Position numbers and translations under genes: made by a program. DNA of 64,000 bases from positions 14,578,783-14,642,782 of the forward strand of contig NC_050473.1 in assembly GCF_013373865.1 (NCBI RefSeq). The letters are read 5' to 3'. The notes below the pieces were generated by a model that saw only the letters and a list, made by a program, of their open reading frames with translations, made no database searches and had not been told where the DNA came from. Origin of the DNA: Monomorium pharaonis (Eukaryota > Arthropoda > Insecta > Hymenoptera > Formicidae). Of the stretch, positions 51,301-62,835 are shown one piece after another (within the stretch, counting starts at the first letter, position 1; every line of letters starts with the position of its first letter).

Positions 51301-54300
51301 TAGTTGAATTATATATAGATAGGCAGCATCAAAACCCGTATAGCTTCGACACGATGATTGAAGGGACATGACCGAAATAGATCTATTTGACGCTTTCGAT
51401 ACACGTTGCGTGTTGAAAACGATCACGTTGCAAGGATGATTAATTTTCGTTCGTAAATTGCTTCGAAAATTTTCCTGTAATTAAGTTATAGCTACATTAC
51501 TTGGGAGTAGATCGTGACGAAGAGTAATGACGTATCGTCGCGTGCCGAGGCGGCTCGGGAATGCGGTCGCATTTTAAATTCATATCGTCCCCCGTACTGT
51601 GAGAGCACAAGTTATGATATGGGGCGACAAGTGTTAACGGCGAGTCGAATAACGTTTCGAAGTTCTCAGAGTAAATAGCTTTCTAGTAGTAGACGCGCGC
51701 GACTACTACTAGGCATATTCTATTTATATTCATATCCGTTCGTATCTGCAGACCTATATATTTGCGCAGGCGGCGGTTAAGCCGCTCAGATAGAACCAAG
51801 CCAATTGCATAATCCAAGGTAAGGTAGAACTTCCCAAGTGCGCAGTTATTATCATTTCTAACAGCCATATCGACCATTTTCGCAAGGGAGATTAGCTATT
51901 ACCGCACGATCGGATCGCGGAAGCGCGCAGTAGCACGGCTTACTTACTTATCATCGATTGAACAATCCGTGATCAAAGGCGGCGGTTATTACAGTAGGTA
52001 ACGAAACGAGCGGCGCCGACTTTCATTGTAACCGCGTTATTGTAACTCTTTGTGGGAATCCGCGTTCATCCGCGTGCATCCAGCAAAAGAGACTAATTAA
52101 TATTTTTCCGATACGTAAGACTGCGGGGAATAATAGAAATACTAACTGACGCGTGCACATTTTATTCCGATAGTGAATTAGCCCCTTTCACTGGACATTA
52201 CGTTCGACCGGATATTTGTATGGCTAGATGGAAAATTTATCTCGCGAGACTTCATTTTCATCCCGTACAAAAATTTCAGCTGTCAGGCCTTTTTTCATGC
52301 TACAACATAACATAAGCAAAAGTAACATAGAAACAACGGACGAGAAATCTCATATTGATATGATCATATGGGGTAAGTTACAGACGGTAAAAAAGAATGT
52401 TTTGAGAACATATCTTTATTTTCGAGACTTTAAATTAAGATTGAGAATTTCAAATATTGAGATCAAGCAGATATAACTTGATTGCATAAAGAAATTTTAT
52501 GTAATTTTATCAAGAAAAATATATTCTCATTATTTTTAATAGTAATTTTCGAAAGAAAATGCCGAACAAAAAATAAAAATTTTTTTTAAGGCAGAGGATA
52601 AAATTTTTTGGGGATATTATTATTATGCAAACAATTATATATAATCTTATATATAATAAAATTGACTATTATGTTATTGAAATTTAAGACTAAATCAAAT
52701 TCTTTAAGGAAAGTTAAATTATATATGTATAAACAAAATTATCACTTTTATAAGAATTCCTTATTATATTTCTTATTAATATTTCATACTGTTTCTTCTG
52801 TGTATGCACCTATTAGGTTACAATTGATATAATAAAAACAAACTGATATAGCAAATGGTAAATGTGTGTCGTACATGAAAATTGCACGACGTGCTGCTTA
52901 AGCTACTGCGAGAGGCAAAATTACTGTGAGTACGTGTTGAAAATTTCTACATGAAAAATTTGCAAGCGCATCGAGAGCTCTCTTAGGGACATTTCGAGTG
53001 ATGTTTTCGAAAGCGTTTCCAATGTACTCGCAAACGATGCAAACGTTATACTAGCGCGCGTACGCGTTTCACGAACACCGGTACACGTTTATTTCCACGG
53101 CAGATTCTCGCGCTCGGTGAAAGCCAAGGCGGTGAAATGTGCTTTTCAATTTTGATTCGAAGGAGACGACGGTCGTCGGCGAGTCCCCGTGGGGGACTCT
53201 ATCGTGGATGTGTCTGGAAAGAAGATCCATAAAAAAAATATTGAAATTCATCAACCTGCACGCGGGGAACGTACCTTGCTTCATCGTGCATTTCTAGTTT
53301 CTCTTTTTTTACGGACAATTTATTGAACGCGAAATTGAGGGACTTCTTGTGGCCGTCTATGCACACGTTTTCTCTCCTACATGAAAGGAACGATTTTGCC
53401 GCAGTACAGATCTGAAAATAACCATGTTGAACCATTTATAATAGAAAAGTTATATTGAACGTCTAAGCTGGTTGCTAGAATGTCAAAACTTTTGCAGCAA
53501 TATTATCATGCTCGAGTGTACTACATAATTATTTGGATATTCAATATAAAATTATTTTCTGATCTGTAAAATTTTTAGATTTTTATCACAGTAAAATTGT
53601 TCCTTTCTGAACGCGTCATTTATCGCCGGGTTGAAGGTTGTAATAAAGCGTCGATCGCGACATATTGCAACCTTCTCTCCATCTCAGCTGGGAATAAAAT
53701 CCGGCCGCGTGTGTCTTTTACAGCTGAATCACGTTTTACTTCGCGATATGTTATCTATGCGTAAAGAAAATTGCATTTACCTGTTCACATGAAATGCGCG
53801 TAATTTTACCTCGTAACAGATGCATGTATGTAATAAGCCACCGCGATGGTTGCCAACTAACTGTGAAAATTAAGTTACACTAATAACACAACGTAATACA
53901 ATGTAACCTAATCTAACGTAACGTTTAGTTTAAATCTCTCTTAAACGCTTGCATGCCGCAGCGTGCCCTCTTATGGAAGATCAAGAATTAATTTCACGCC
54001 AGATTTGCAGTTCGAACAACACGATTTGCGTGTGTGAGATATAGACTACCTTTCCTTACGTTCCTTCTGCTCTGGCAATGACATGTAATTTCCGGACACC
54101 TAGAAAACTCGCGCGTTTGATCTCAGATATGGTATTCCGCCGATGAAATATTAGAGATGCGTAATCCATGTGTCGTCGACTGATGGGATATCAGCCGATT
54201 GGCTGCTGTCTCAGACACAGGTAATACGACATTTCTTGAAAATATGTCGATATAAGTCGTAATAACAATAACATAATTATTAGACTTGGAGATTAACCAC

Positions 54301-55305
54301 ATTTAGCAATTGCAGTTTAATATTTTTTTACTAAGTGAGAAAATTCTAATAGTATTTTCTTTTTATTTGGAGAGCACATAAACGATATACATTGTGCCCG
54401 ATACCACCGACAATTTCTCTAAATAACGGTCACGTAATCAGAGCGCCACACCCGCAAATTAAATTTTATCGAAGCAATTAGTAAGCTAAGTAAGTGTTAA
54501 GTCGGTTTAAGAGATGGAAACACGATAAAACGGGCTTGCGTTACCCTCCGAGCGAGTGCCACTCTAGTTGCCAACGTAGTACAGTACAACGGTGTAGTTA
54601 ATAGACTCATAACGGCCTTTGCAAATTGTAGTAATTAAAGCATGGAGTTAATGCATTACGACGAGGACGGCAAAATGTATTCATTATTCTTAAGTTTCAA
54701 CTCAATCCCCCAACTATAATAGAAAGAATTGCGAATTGTAGAACAATAAATATAATTATTTAATGTTTTAAAATTATATATTATTACTTTGTATTATATT
54801 ATAGAGTTAGGTAAAACTCCAATATTTTTCCAATTAATAAAATCTAAATTAATATTATGTATATATGTATAAATAGAAAGTTTGATGCAAAGGAGTGTAA
54901 GTAAAAATTCAGTGTCGCTTAATGCAGGCTAAATGGCGGAGGACGATGGGTTAATTGATGCATTTTCACGACGGCGGAAAGACCCCGTGATGGACTCACA
55001 ACAACATAGACATTGCGCCGTTCTTTAAATAGCGCTATAGAGCTTGCAAAAACAGTGACGGAGGAAAGAAATCGACTGCTATCTCTCGCGAGCCACTTAA
55101 CGCTGCTTAAAAAGGCGCAGTCATTTAATTTGTAGTTTCTTAACATTCCGTGAGGAAAACTTTCCTCGGCTGATTAATTCCGCTTTTCCTGTACGCGCCT
55201 CTTATCCCGGCCGCTATCTCATCTTCGCAAGTTACTACTATCTAGACGAGGAAAGAGCTATTAAAAGAATTTCATTTAACTTTAAACGTGAGTGTATATT
55301 ATATA

Positions 55306-55310
<5 letters not shown>
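48350..55310. other. Non-coding stretch, 48.4-55.3 kb
   Basis: No supported gene. Isolated donor-like CCAAG|GTAAGG at 51819 and ACACAG|GTAATA at 54221 have no matching partner exons. Two adjacent short GC-rich stems occur at 53165-53199. Frames around 49.95-50.36 kb show no recognised domain. Confidence 0.5.
53165..53199. repeat. Two adjacent GC-rich hairpins
   Basis: GACGAC/GTCGTC (53165-53177) is followed by GAGTCCCC-GTG-GGGGACTC (53181-53199, perfect 8-bp stem). They stand out by GC content from the surrounding DNA. Possibly structural or a protein site; no further evidence. Confidence 0.7.
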
Positions 55311-55311
<1 letters not shown>

Positions 55312-55336
<25 letters not shown>

Positions 55337-55346
55337 ACGCGCGCGC

Positions 55347-55389
<43 letters not shown>
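55312..55389. repeat. Compound (GT)n-(CG)n-(AT)n microsatellite
   Basis: About 12 GT units, then a short CG run (55337-55346), then about 18 AT units (55353-55389). The whole tract is almost purely alternating purine-pyrimidine. It abuts the decayed inverted-repeat element that begins at 55408. Confidence 0.95.
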
Positions 55390-55392
<3 letters not shown>

Positions 55393-55407
55393 CTCGACTT
55401 ACACTCT

Positions 55408-55593
55408 AAGAAATTAGGAAAGGAAATTGTTTGGGAATTATGAGAGGAAATGTTATAATTCTTAATTAAATATTCTTTGAAAGAGTGCGAAATGACTGAA
55501 AAGGATTAAAATTGTTCAAATGACTGTTCTTATGTATGATTCCTCTCTTAAAGATATTTAATTAAAATATGTAACAATTTCTTTTAATTTCTT
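55408..55593. mobile_element. Decayed inverted-repeat element (MITE-like)
   Basis: The arm AAGAAATTAG...GAAATGTTATAATT...AAATATTCTTTGAAAGAG (55408-55485) is matched by the reverse complement of 55544-55593 (AAGAAATTAAAAGAAATTGT...AAATATCTTTAAGAG), with mismatches and an insertion in the left arm. The result is an imperfect foldback of about 186 bases without coding capacity. It is much more diverged than the MITE at 33433 and does not share its termini. Likely an old non-autonomous DNA element. Confidence 0.5.
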
Positions 55594-55773
55594 TGAATAT
55601 AAATCAGTTCGATGTTTGAAAGAGAATTTATTTCATTTAATAAATTATCTTCGCAGGCAACTTAGAAATACACAGCAACATAGAATGCAAATCTATTCTC
55701 TCTTATGTAGCGCGATAACGCTATATAACCCTGTAGGAGTTCATTAAAGACGCTATTTGCTTTGGTTATTCAT

Positions 55774-55803
55774 ACCTGTCTCAAAAGACAGGTCATGGAC
55801 CTG
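55774..55803. repeat. Two overlapping, mutually exclusive hairpins
   Basis: ACCTGTCT-CAAA-AGACAGGT (55774-55793, 8-bp perfect stem) overlaps CAGGTC-ATG-GACCTG (55789-55803, 6-bp perfect stem); both need the same CAGGT bases. Surrounding DNA (55.68-56.15 kb) is richer in GC than its flanks but has no long frame. Confidence 0.75.
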
Positions 55804-57001
55804 CTGAAAAGGATACTTTTATGGTTGCTCCAACCGTAACCATACGTAACCGTGTGTCTAACAACCTAGGTGACTGATTACAAATATTGGATAGCCCTCC
55901 TTCATACGAAGCTTCCCGCAGTCTAGCGTATCTAATGATGACGGCTTTTGCTATTATACCTTTGAACACGACGAGGGCCGATCTTTATATCGCGCTCCCT
56001 ATCTTCACTCAACCATTTGACACTTTGCTATCCGTCAATGGATTTAATTAGCGTGGAGAGTTGGGATTGAGCTCGTGTATGCTGAAGTGTGTCTTTATCT
56101 CTCTCTTGAGGCTCATGCATTTCATAGTACTGTTCACGAGGCAACCGACGTAACTAATAACATCACGGATATTTATCTCCATTAATATAAAATCAATTGC
56201 TATAAATAAGTGAATGGTTTTACTAGATATGTTAATTTCGTAATAGCGCTAAGCTAGATCGTTAATTTTACTCGTTAATTAATTAGTAATTAATCAGCCA
56301 TATGTATAATTCAATGCGAATCATGATACCTAGACATTATTAAGTTTTCATGCATGCTCTGGTATAATTATCTGAATTAGAATTGGATCAGTATTACAAT
56401 TGAGTGATGAAGAGAAAGAGAGAGAGGGTGTATGAAATCCCACAGATGAATCAAACAATATGGATCAAACAATGATAATTCATACTGAAATAGATATGTC
56501 TAACGTGATCAATTTTGTGCATGATTCATTATATATATTGAGTGTTAGTAATTCTATGCTACCAGGCACTCTCATTCTAATAATTATTTATGCCTGACAT
56601 AATAAGATTTTACAGCACCCATAGGTGTAATATAAATGATGATGAAATCGACCACAGAAACGAATGTATAAATTTATAAACATAAGCAAATAACACTGTT
56701 TACACATTCTCTCTATGCAGCACTTCATATTTTAAAAAAGGTAGATCTTAAAAAACTAAAATTATTAAATATTGCAAATAGAAAAAATTGCAAATAGATA
56801 TTGATGAAATTTAATAGATTTTTAATTATATATTACGTATATAAAATTAATTGTTTAAACACATATCTAATCAAATCACATCTAATAAAATATGTACATC
56901 ATATCTAATAAAATATGTACTTATTCTTTTACTTTTGTATACTATTCATGTTAGGTTATTTGGGTAACTTGTGTATGTCCTGGATTCCGAATCAGAAAGG
57001 A

Positions 57002-57094
57002 CAGCATTGTCGACCCTCAGAGCCATGTAAAAGCGACACGGGTGCATTGTATAAATCATATTCTTTACACAATGCTTGAGCAGAGGCATGGTAA
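57002..57094. repeat. Diverged duplication, copy A
   Basis: Shares extended similarity with 57803-57894 in the same orientation. Both have AGCC..GTAAAAGCGACACGG, then TGT(A/G)TAAATCA, then ACAC(A/G)(A/G)TGCT(T/C)G at comparable spacing. By eye about two thirds of positions agree, with small gaps. This copy is AT-richer. A frame common to both would read P(Q/R)S(H/R)VKATR on the plus strand, but neither copy is an obvious gene. Confidence 0.6.
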
Positions 57095-57802
57095 CGTATG
57101 CTCTTGTCCTGAAAAAATATATACCGCAGAGCAAAAGAAATAACGTTTTCCTCTTACAAAAAAAAGAACAGATTTGATATTTTTAATTAATTAGAATTTA
57201 TTAATTTTTCTATAATTCATAATGTGCACTGAAGCAAAGATAAATATATCTTGTTCAACATGTCTCTTTTACATGCATGTGTAAAGCCATTATAAATTTT
57301 ATATAAAATATACAAACGTTCTGTATGGCCAATTGATTCATTTTCAGACAATACTGTGATATAAGACTTCATCCCGCGATATATTTTCTTCAGGATAACA
57401 TGTAGACCATCTTTCAATAGTTTCGCGAAGAAAGATGTTTCCAATATATCCAATGTACCGTAAAACCAATTCGGAAAAATAAATCGGAAAGAGAGAATGT
57501 AGAGTAATCTATATATAAATAAATTTAAAATCTATATTGAAGATTACATTTCGACAATGAGTAATTTAATGTCAGATATCAGACAAACCCGCAAATCACG
57601 CAATCTTTCGTGACTAGACATTTTCTTACAATTACCATAATACTGAAAACAAACGAAGCGTAACGCAGCGGTCGTTATTGAGCAAAAATAAAAGTTGGAG
57701 ACGCGGATTATAATACTGCGAGCGAAATTTTTCACTCTCTTCATCTCATACAGTGTCAACCAAGTTTACGCGCATACGGTCCAACTCGCCGGATCGGTAA
57801 GC

Positions 57803-57894
57803 GCAGCTTTGCCGGAACGACCTCGGAGCCGCGTAAAAGCGACACGGTCCGCGCCGTGTGTAAATCAAACCCCGAACACGGTGCTCGCCCCGTG
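57803..57894. repeat. Diverged duplication, copy B
   Basis: Counterpart of 57002-57094, about 800 bases away in direct orientation. The longest exact shared block is GTAAAAGCGACACGG. This copy is clearly more GC- and CpG-rich, so one copy has drifted in composition since the duplication, or both descend from a family with other members elsewhere. Confidence 0.6.
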
Positions 57895-58351
57895 CAGAGC
57901 ACTCTGCCTGCGTTCACCAGGTTCACCTCGATGTCCCTCCATATCCCTCGCCTCCCCCTCAGCAAACACGAGCGCGCGGGCCTGCGCGCACTTGTTTAAT
58001 GTACAAAAGGCAGAATGCACCCGGGAGAAGTATTCCCATTATATCGCTTTGGTCGGGTCGGGACTGGTCCTATTGCGGGATCGCGGTTTTACTGTATAGA
58101 GCGGCCTGTCCGAACGGAAAGAGCGTGATATGTGTAAACACACGCGCTCGCGCATAGTTCGCCATGCGTAGTCACGCGGCCAGATCCGCCCAGGCCGCGA
58201 CAGCGGCAGGGTTATACGGGCAATCGCGCCCTGGATCTCCGTCCGATATAAAGGACCGCCGTGAACCGATTGCCTGTTCGAAGGTTATATGGTATAGGTA
58301 TTGGTGCACCGATAAAATCATCGGGCAGTTTTCCAATATCAGTAATGCAGA

Positions 58352-58373
58352 CACGACATCGATCGATGTCGTG
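58352..58373. repeat. 22-bp perfect palindrome
   Basis: CACGACATCGA followed directly by its reverse complement TCGATGTCGTG. No spacer and no mismatch. It lies in the CpG-rich island, so a symmetric site for a dimeric DNA-binding protein is plausible but not shown. Confidence 0.9.
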
Positions 58374-58559
58374 AAAGCGCGCGGCGCTCTCCGCTAAAAA
58401 ACAGCCACGGAAAATAGCCTGTTAACTTCTCGATCTTCGCCCCTTAAAGGGATATCATTACGCACGTAATGGGGTGTATAAATTTTTGGGAAAATTCAAA
58501 TAATCACCGCGGTTCTTTCCCCGTGGCGTCGTATTTCTCTCCCGCCAGTCAAGTAAAGT

Positions 58560-59405
58560 AAATAAATGCATCAGTATTATACTCGGGGGTCTAATGTACG
58601 TACAGAAATTTTACGGTTAACTTGCAGCAACGTCGCACAATGGTACACGCTGTTTTATTTCACACAGTCAACTGCGTAAATTCATAAATGCGTTTGCGGA
58701 CGCAAAATTTCCACCTATGTACATGCGGTAAACATGCGCGCGAACAGCAAAACGGGAAGTTCTTTTAACCGAGAATTTTTTACGCAAATCATCCGAATAA
58801 ATCGTTCAAATTAATTTTATCGTTTAGTTTGCAACGTTACAGATACATTTCATGCTTTTATTTTTATATTTTTACACTGACTTTGTGAAAAACATTTTCT
58901 AAACAAGCGTGTGCACGTTACGCATTGCAATGCAGATTATTCGAGTTCTCACAGGATAGGTGAGCGTTTATAAATAATCAGTTATCTGTGTAGTGTTTAA
59001 CCGCAATTATCAGATGAAACCGAAGATGGAATTCGCAAGGAATTGCATCGCGAGCTGTAACAACGTCACCCAATTATACGTACGAAGCACATTGCGCATT
59101 CGCGCGTGCTTCATAATTGGCCATCATACTGTTCCTAGTGTTGAATTGCCTTAGAGCTTATTCGTCACAGATTTTATATACACCGTCATCTCGACAAATT
59201 TTCTTCCCTCTTTGCTCGTCGTGACTACCCTATTTATCATGAAATAAAATTTTTGTGGACAAATCGTCGGAGGGGAAGTCGCAAATGAAAGTCGCGATTT
59301 CCGTCGCTATTTGTTTAAACAAAGAATACGAGTAGAAAGACGAGATTTCCTCGCAGCTGCAGGTGTTCGTCCTGTAAACAATGCGTTGGATAATTTATAA
59401 TAAAT
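58560..59405. other. Non-coding stretch before the RT fragment
   Basis: No supported gene, repeat or splice pair seen. Confidence 0.5.
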
Positions 59406-59409
59406 CTTT

Positions 59410-59600
59410 CTAAAAAGGCGAGTTAGTGTAGACCTGCACTTAGAAGATATAAGGACTGCTCGCGATTTAATGCAACAGAATTTCTACATGGCAACAATGG
59501 ATCTACGAGATGCATACTACATAATTTCCATCCCGGAAGAATCGAGAAAGTATCTGAGTTCAGATTCAACAACGAATTGTCCGAATTCACTTGCCTGCCG
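59410..59600 (+). pseudogene. Reverse transcriptase fragment, DIRS-like
   Basis: From 59410 the plus frame reads RRVSVDLHLEDIRTARDL, then YMATMDLRDAYYIISIPEE and SRKYL. After a frameshift near 59554 it continues in the next frame as SEFRFNNELSEFTCLPFG up to about 59610. The order (L.DIRT..DL, DL.DAY..IPI, RKYLRF, YEFTCLPFG) is that of the N-terminal RT block of DIRS-type and related retrotransposons; motif A (DLRDAYY) is intact. The protein would normally continue with motifs B and C, but the homology ends in a T-rich tract. Only about 65 codons remain. Ty3/gypsy is the alternative family; the FTCLPFG context favours DIRS-like. Confidence 0.7.
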
Positions 59601-59614
59601 TTTGGATTTTTTTT

Positions 59615-61700
59615 ATTATTTTTTACGTCGCATTGAAGCAAATTATTTTCATGTACAGAAAATTTAACTATAATTTATTTTTTTAATTTTAATTTTGACT
59701 CTCTACCATAGCTGAAAAATTTTTCGCGACCTACTTTCAGAAATCCTCCGATTAGACAATTCTTAGAATCTTAAACGTCATCTTTTCAATGTATAATTTT
59801 CCGTAATATCTGCCACTGTGTTGCATACACACTGTAATACGAATAATGCTGAAACAGCTGAGATTTTTGCGCTGATCCAACACATCTTCGCCGCTCCGAA
59901 TGCGTTTGTTCTACCGGGAAGGTAATTTGTAGCAAATCTACCTAAAGGCAGATAGATTAATGCAAGCTTGCCGTAATTCATTAATGAACGAGATATTTTA
60001 CTACGTCAATTTGCGATTTAAATCGCGTGGCCGCGACAAGTGGTTTCCGGAACGAAAGTAATTTCCAACGATCGACGGTGTGTCGCATACATCATTTCTC
60101 TGTAACGATAAAGTGCCACCTGCGGAGTAACTTCTCCTCGACAACATACGCGGAGGATTATGGAAATTTGAAAGCTCCGGGGCTCTCTACGTTGTTTGAA
60201 TAAATTCGAGGTTCAGGAAGTACTGATACCGCCAAAGTGTTCGCCCGGATTTACTATTCTTACGATGAGCGCGCGCGGCTCGGCGAGGCAAACGCGCACC
60301 ACAAAATTCAATGCCAATATGCGTGTCATGCCGGCGCATCGAGAAAATTGGAGAGCATTGGTTGCTCCTTTTCGATACAAATATGCTTTTCCATCTACTT
60401 CCGACGTCTATGGTACAATCCGTCGCACGGGTAACATTCATACGAATAAATGCGATTTATTTGAGTCCATTAGACGAACGAAGTTTCCATGTACGAACGC
60501 TTATCGCTTTTTTGTAAGAAGTAAATCGAGTGAGTTTACGCATATTTTTCGAACGTGTTTTATTTCCTCCTCTCGCGCTTTCCTTCGATCTTCCTTTCTT
60601 CCTTCATAATCAAAATTTAAACAAAAATGATGGTCGTTGGATCTTCGTATATTTAATTGCAATTAATGATCTCTACCTTCTGTTTTCTCTCTCTTTTTCT
60701 TCGTATATTTAATTAACGCATATTAGGACTTTAGTATGTCAGCTTTCAAAGACGTGCGCAGAATTTCCCTTTTTCCCTCCCCGATAGCAGTTCCATTGAC
60801 GTATGCTTGGCTTTTGGTCACAAAATTCAGTTCCTTCGATCCCGCCGGGAAACCAGCCGAGCGGAAGAAACGAATTCATGAGTGGATACGATTTATTGCT
60901 CATATTTACATAAACAGGAAACATGACACAAATGTGCCGGTCCGCGAAAAATTCGCAATTTATGCGACACGGTAGCTGTTCGCGCATTTGAGCCACTAAA
61001 TGGAACGTTCGGGAGGGAACGGAATAATAAGCGGGTGAAAAAAAGTTTCGGCTTGAAAGCTCCCGTGAAATGAGAATTATGTCGCGAGAAGAAGTGTCTG
61101 TGCAGGAGTTGTATATTATTACATTGCAGAAATGTTGAGGAGGGGGGCGTTGAGGGTGGAGTACGCTTCGCGTTTTCGATATGGCATTAAAAGCGAATAT
61201 CGAACAAGTAAATTAAATGAGAACAAAGAAAGACTCGGACCGCCTATACTTTACGGCGACTCTTTTTCGAGATTTTATTTAATACAGTAAGTACCGTAAC
61301 ATGATACATCACGTGAATTATTACGCGCGTATCTCTGCAGTTTTTTTTTTTTCCTTTCAAGTGATTTGAGTTTTTTTGAAGCCGTTATCTCAAACACGCA
61401 TGATCGAATAAGTCTAATTAACTTTTATCCGCAGCGTTAAATCGCGGATGCCAACTGATACCTTGTGTTTATCCTCCAAGGGCTAATGCGCAACAGCACA
61501 CATTATTTCCCAACGCGTCAGATAACGCGGACTTATATACGCGTGGGCAATGCATTACGATATTATCGCTCCCGCACCGGAGAATGCATCCCTATATTCT
61601 ATAATAGTCGTACATTACGGAATTTGTATGCATGGCGTACGGAAGCAGCGGCGTTGCGTTTTACGTGAACAGAATAACGTTCTTGAATTACGCTGTACTT
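59615..61700. other. Mixed non-coding stretch
   Basis: No supported gene. Frames at 60187-60609 lie in a moderately GC-rich area and overlap on both strands without any domain. A 16-base direct repeat (cttcgtatatttaatt) occurs at about 60643 and 60700. A purine-rich G run is present at 61138-61148. Confidence 0.4.
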
Positions 61701-62391
61701 TTCCTCCGCGAAAAAGAAACTCGCGTGCACATTTTCTCGCGTGCACACGAACAGCCCTCCGCGCGCAAGGTTTCCGGCGAGGCTTTGCAAGAAACGCGCG
61801 GCTTCTCGTCCTCGTATTCCGTTGACCCGGGGACCAAACTATTCCCGCTTAGATCGATACGTCTAAAACCACAGCGCCGTGGCATCTCTCGCGCCGAGCT
61901 CCTACCGATTCGTTCGCGTCACTCGTCGTCGTTGCCTTTGGCTTGCACACGAAAATTGCACCACCTCGCAATGCGGTAGCCCGGGCGCAGAAGAGCGTAA
62001 TCCGTAGACTAACGTGCACAAACGCGGCGTGCACAGGGGCACAATGGAGGCAAACTAACCTAACGACTGTTATGCCTCGCAACCGCACATGTATAAACAG
62101 CGAAGCGGCTGCCTTTCCGAGCACAGCGGCCACGGAGGATACTTCCAGCATCTGCACACCCGACCTTCCGCCCTCTCGTTTTCCCTCTTCAACAACGCCA
62201 ATTATGTTACGCCAAATCCGCCGCTTTCTGTTTCGCCTGGTATCATCTCATAAACAGAACGCTCTGTGTATCACTCAAGCATATGAGTACTCACCGTTGC
62301 CGAGGAGATCTCGTACGTGCGTGCGGCAGTTATCTCCCTCTCCGATTAATCCGTTACGTCATGGCGATCTCTCGTGCGATGTTCATCGACG

Positions 62392-62431
62392 CACTCCGGC
62401 ACTCCGGTACTCCGGCACTCCGGCACTCCGC
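62392..62431. repeat. 8-bp minisatellite, CACTCCGG x5
   Basis: Five consecutive 8-base units: CACTCCGG twice, TACTCCGG, CACTCCGG and CACTCCGC. It lies in the candidate first exon of the leftward transcript. In translation it yields the repeated GTP/CRSTGVPE-like strings seen in overlapping frames. Confidence 0.95.
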
Positions 62432-62815
62432 GACACTTGATCACCCGCGCGAATATGTGCGAAACTCGAGCGATAATGCGACACGCGCGTGTCAACGCGC
62501 GTCGTTCTGACCGGGGAATCGAGAATTGGCGAGAGCGCGGGCAAAATATCGCGGAAAAACGCATCGCGATTTCGATCGGATGGATTAATCGACGCGTCCC
62601 TTCGATCCGTTCGGCACTCGTGTTGCGATCCGTTTTTTCCATGTAAATCCCGCCGGATTACGCGGCATCGGCGAAACGAGTCGTCGCACAAATGCGATAT
62701 CCACAGGCGAGTGAAAACACTCGTCTCCGTACACGCTTCCCCTCGATATAGCTTCGCGAAACGGAAACAGAAGCACAAACAGAATCCTTCGGACGCGACG
62801 CGACGCTACGCGAAA

Positions 62816-62835
62816 TTAGGTTAGGTTAGGTTAGG
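62816..62835 (+). repeat. Interstitial (TTAGG)4 telomere-type repeat
   Basis: Four perfect copies of TTAGG, the telomere unit of most insects including Hymenoptera, preceded by AAA and followed by TTACG. It is far too short to be a chromosome end; it is an interstitial tract in a CpG-rich region. A related short CTAACCTAAC occurs on the other strand sense at about 62053. Confidence 0.95.

Larger units (their letters stand above)
57750..58560 (+). promoter_or_regulatory. CpG-rich island, transcription direction unclear
   Basis: A GC-rich block with dense CpG between about 57780 and 58400, holding the second copy of a diverged duplication and a 22-bp perfect palindrome. Plus-strand frames at 57695-58099 and 58164-58397 and a minus frame at 57756-57965 overlap each other and show no recognised domain; GC-rich DNA gives such frames by chance. 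A promoter or first exon is the likely role. The strand given is arbitrary. Confidence 0.35.

Noticed and set aside
57695..58099. Plus-strand frame of 134 codons in the CpG-rich island
   Set aside because: No domain, overlaps a minus frame of similar quality, composition typical of GC-rich non-coding DNA. Kept only as part of the duplication finding.
61632..62824. Many overlapping frames of 90-165 codons on both strands
   Set aside because: Long frames are expected at this GC content; one includes the CACTCCGG minisatellite; none shows a family motif.
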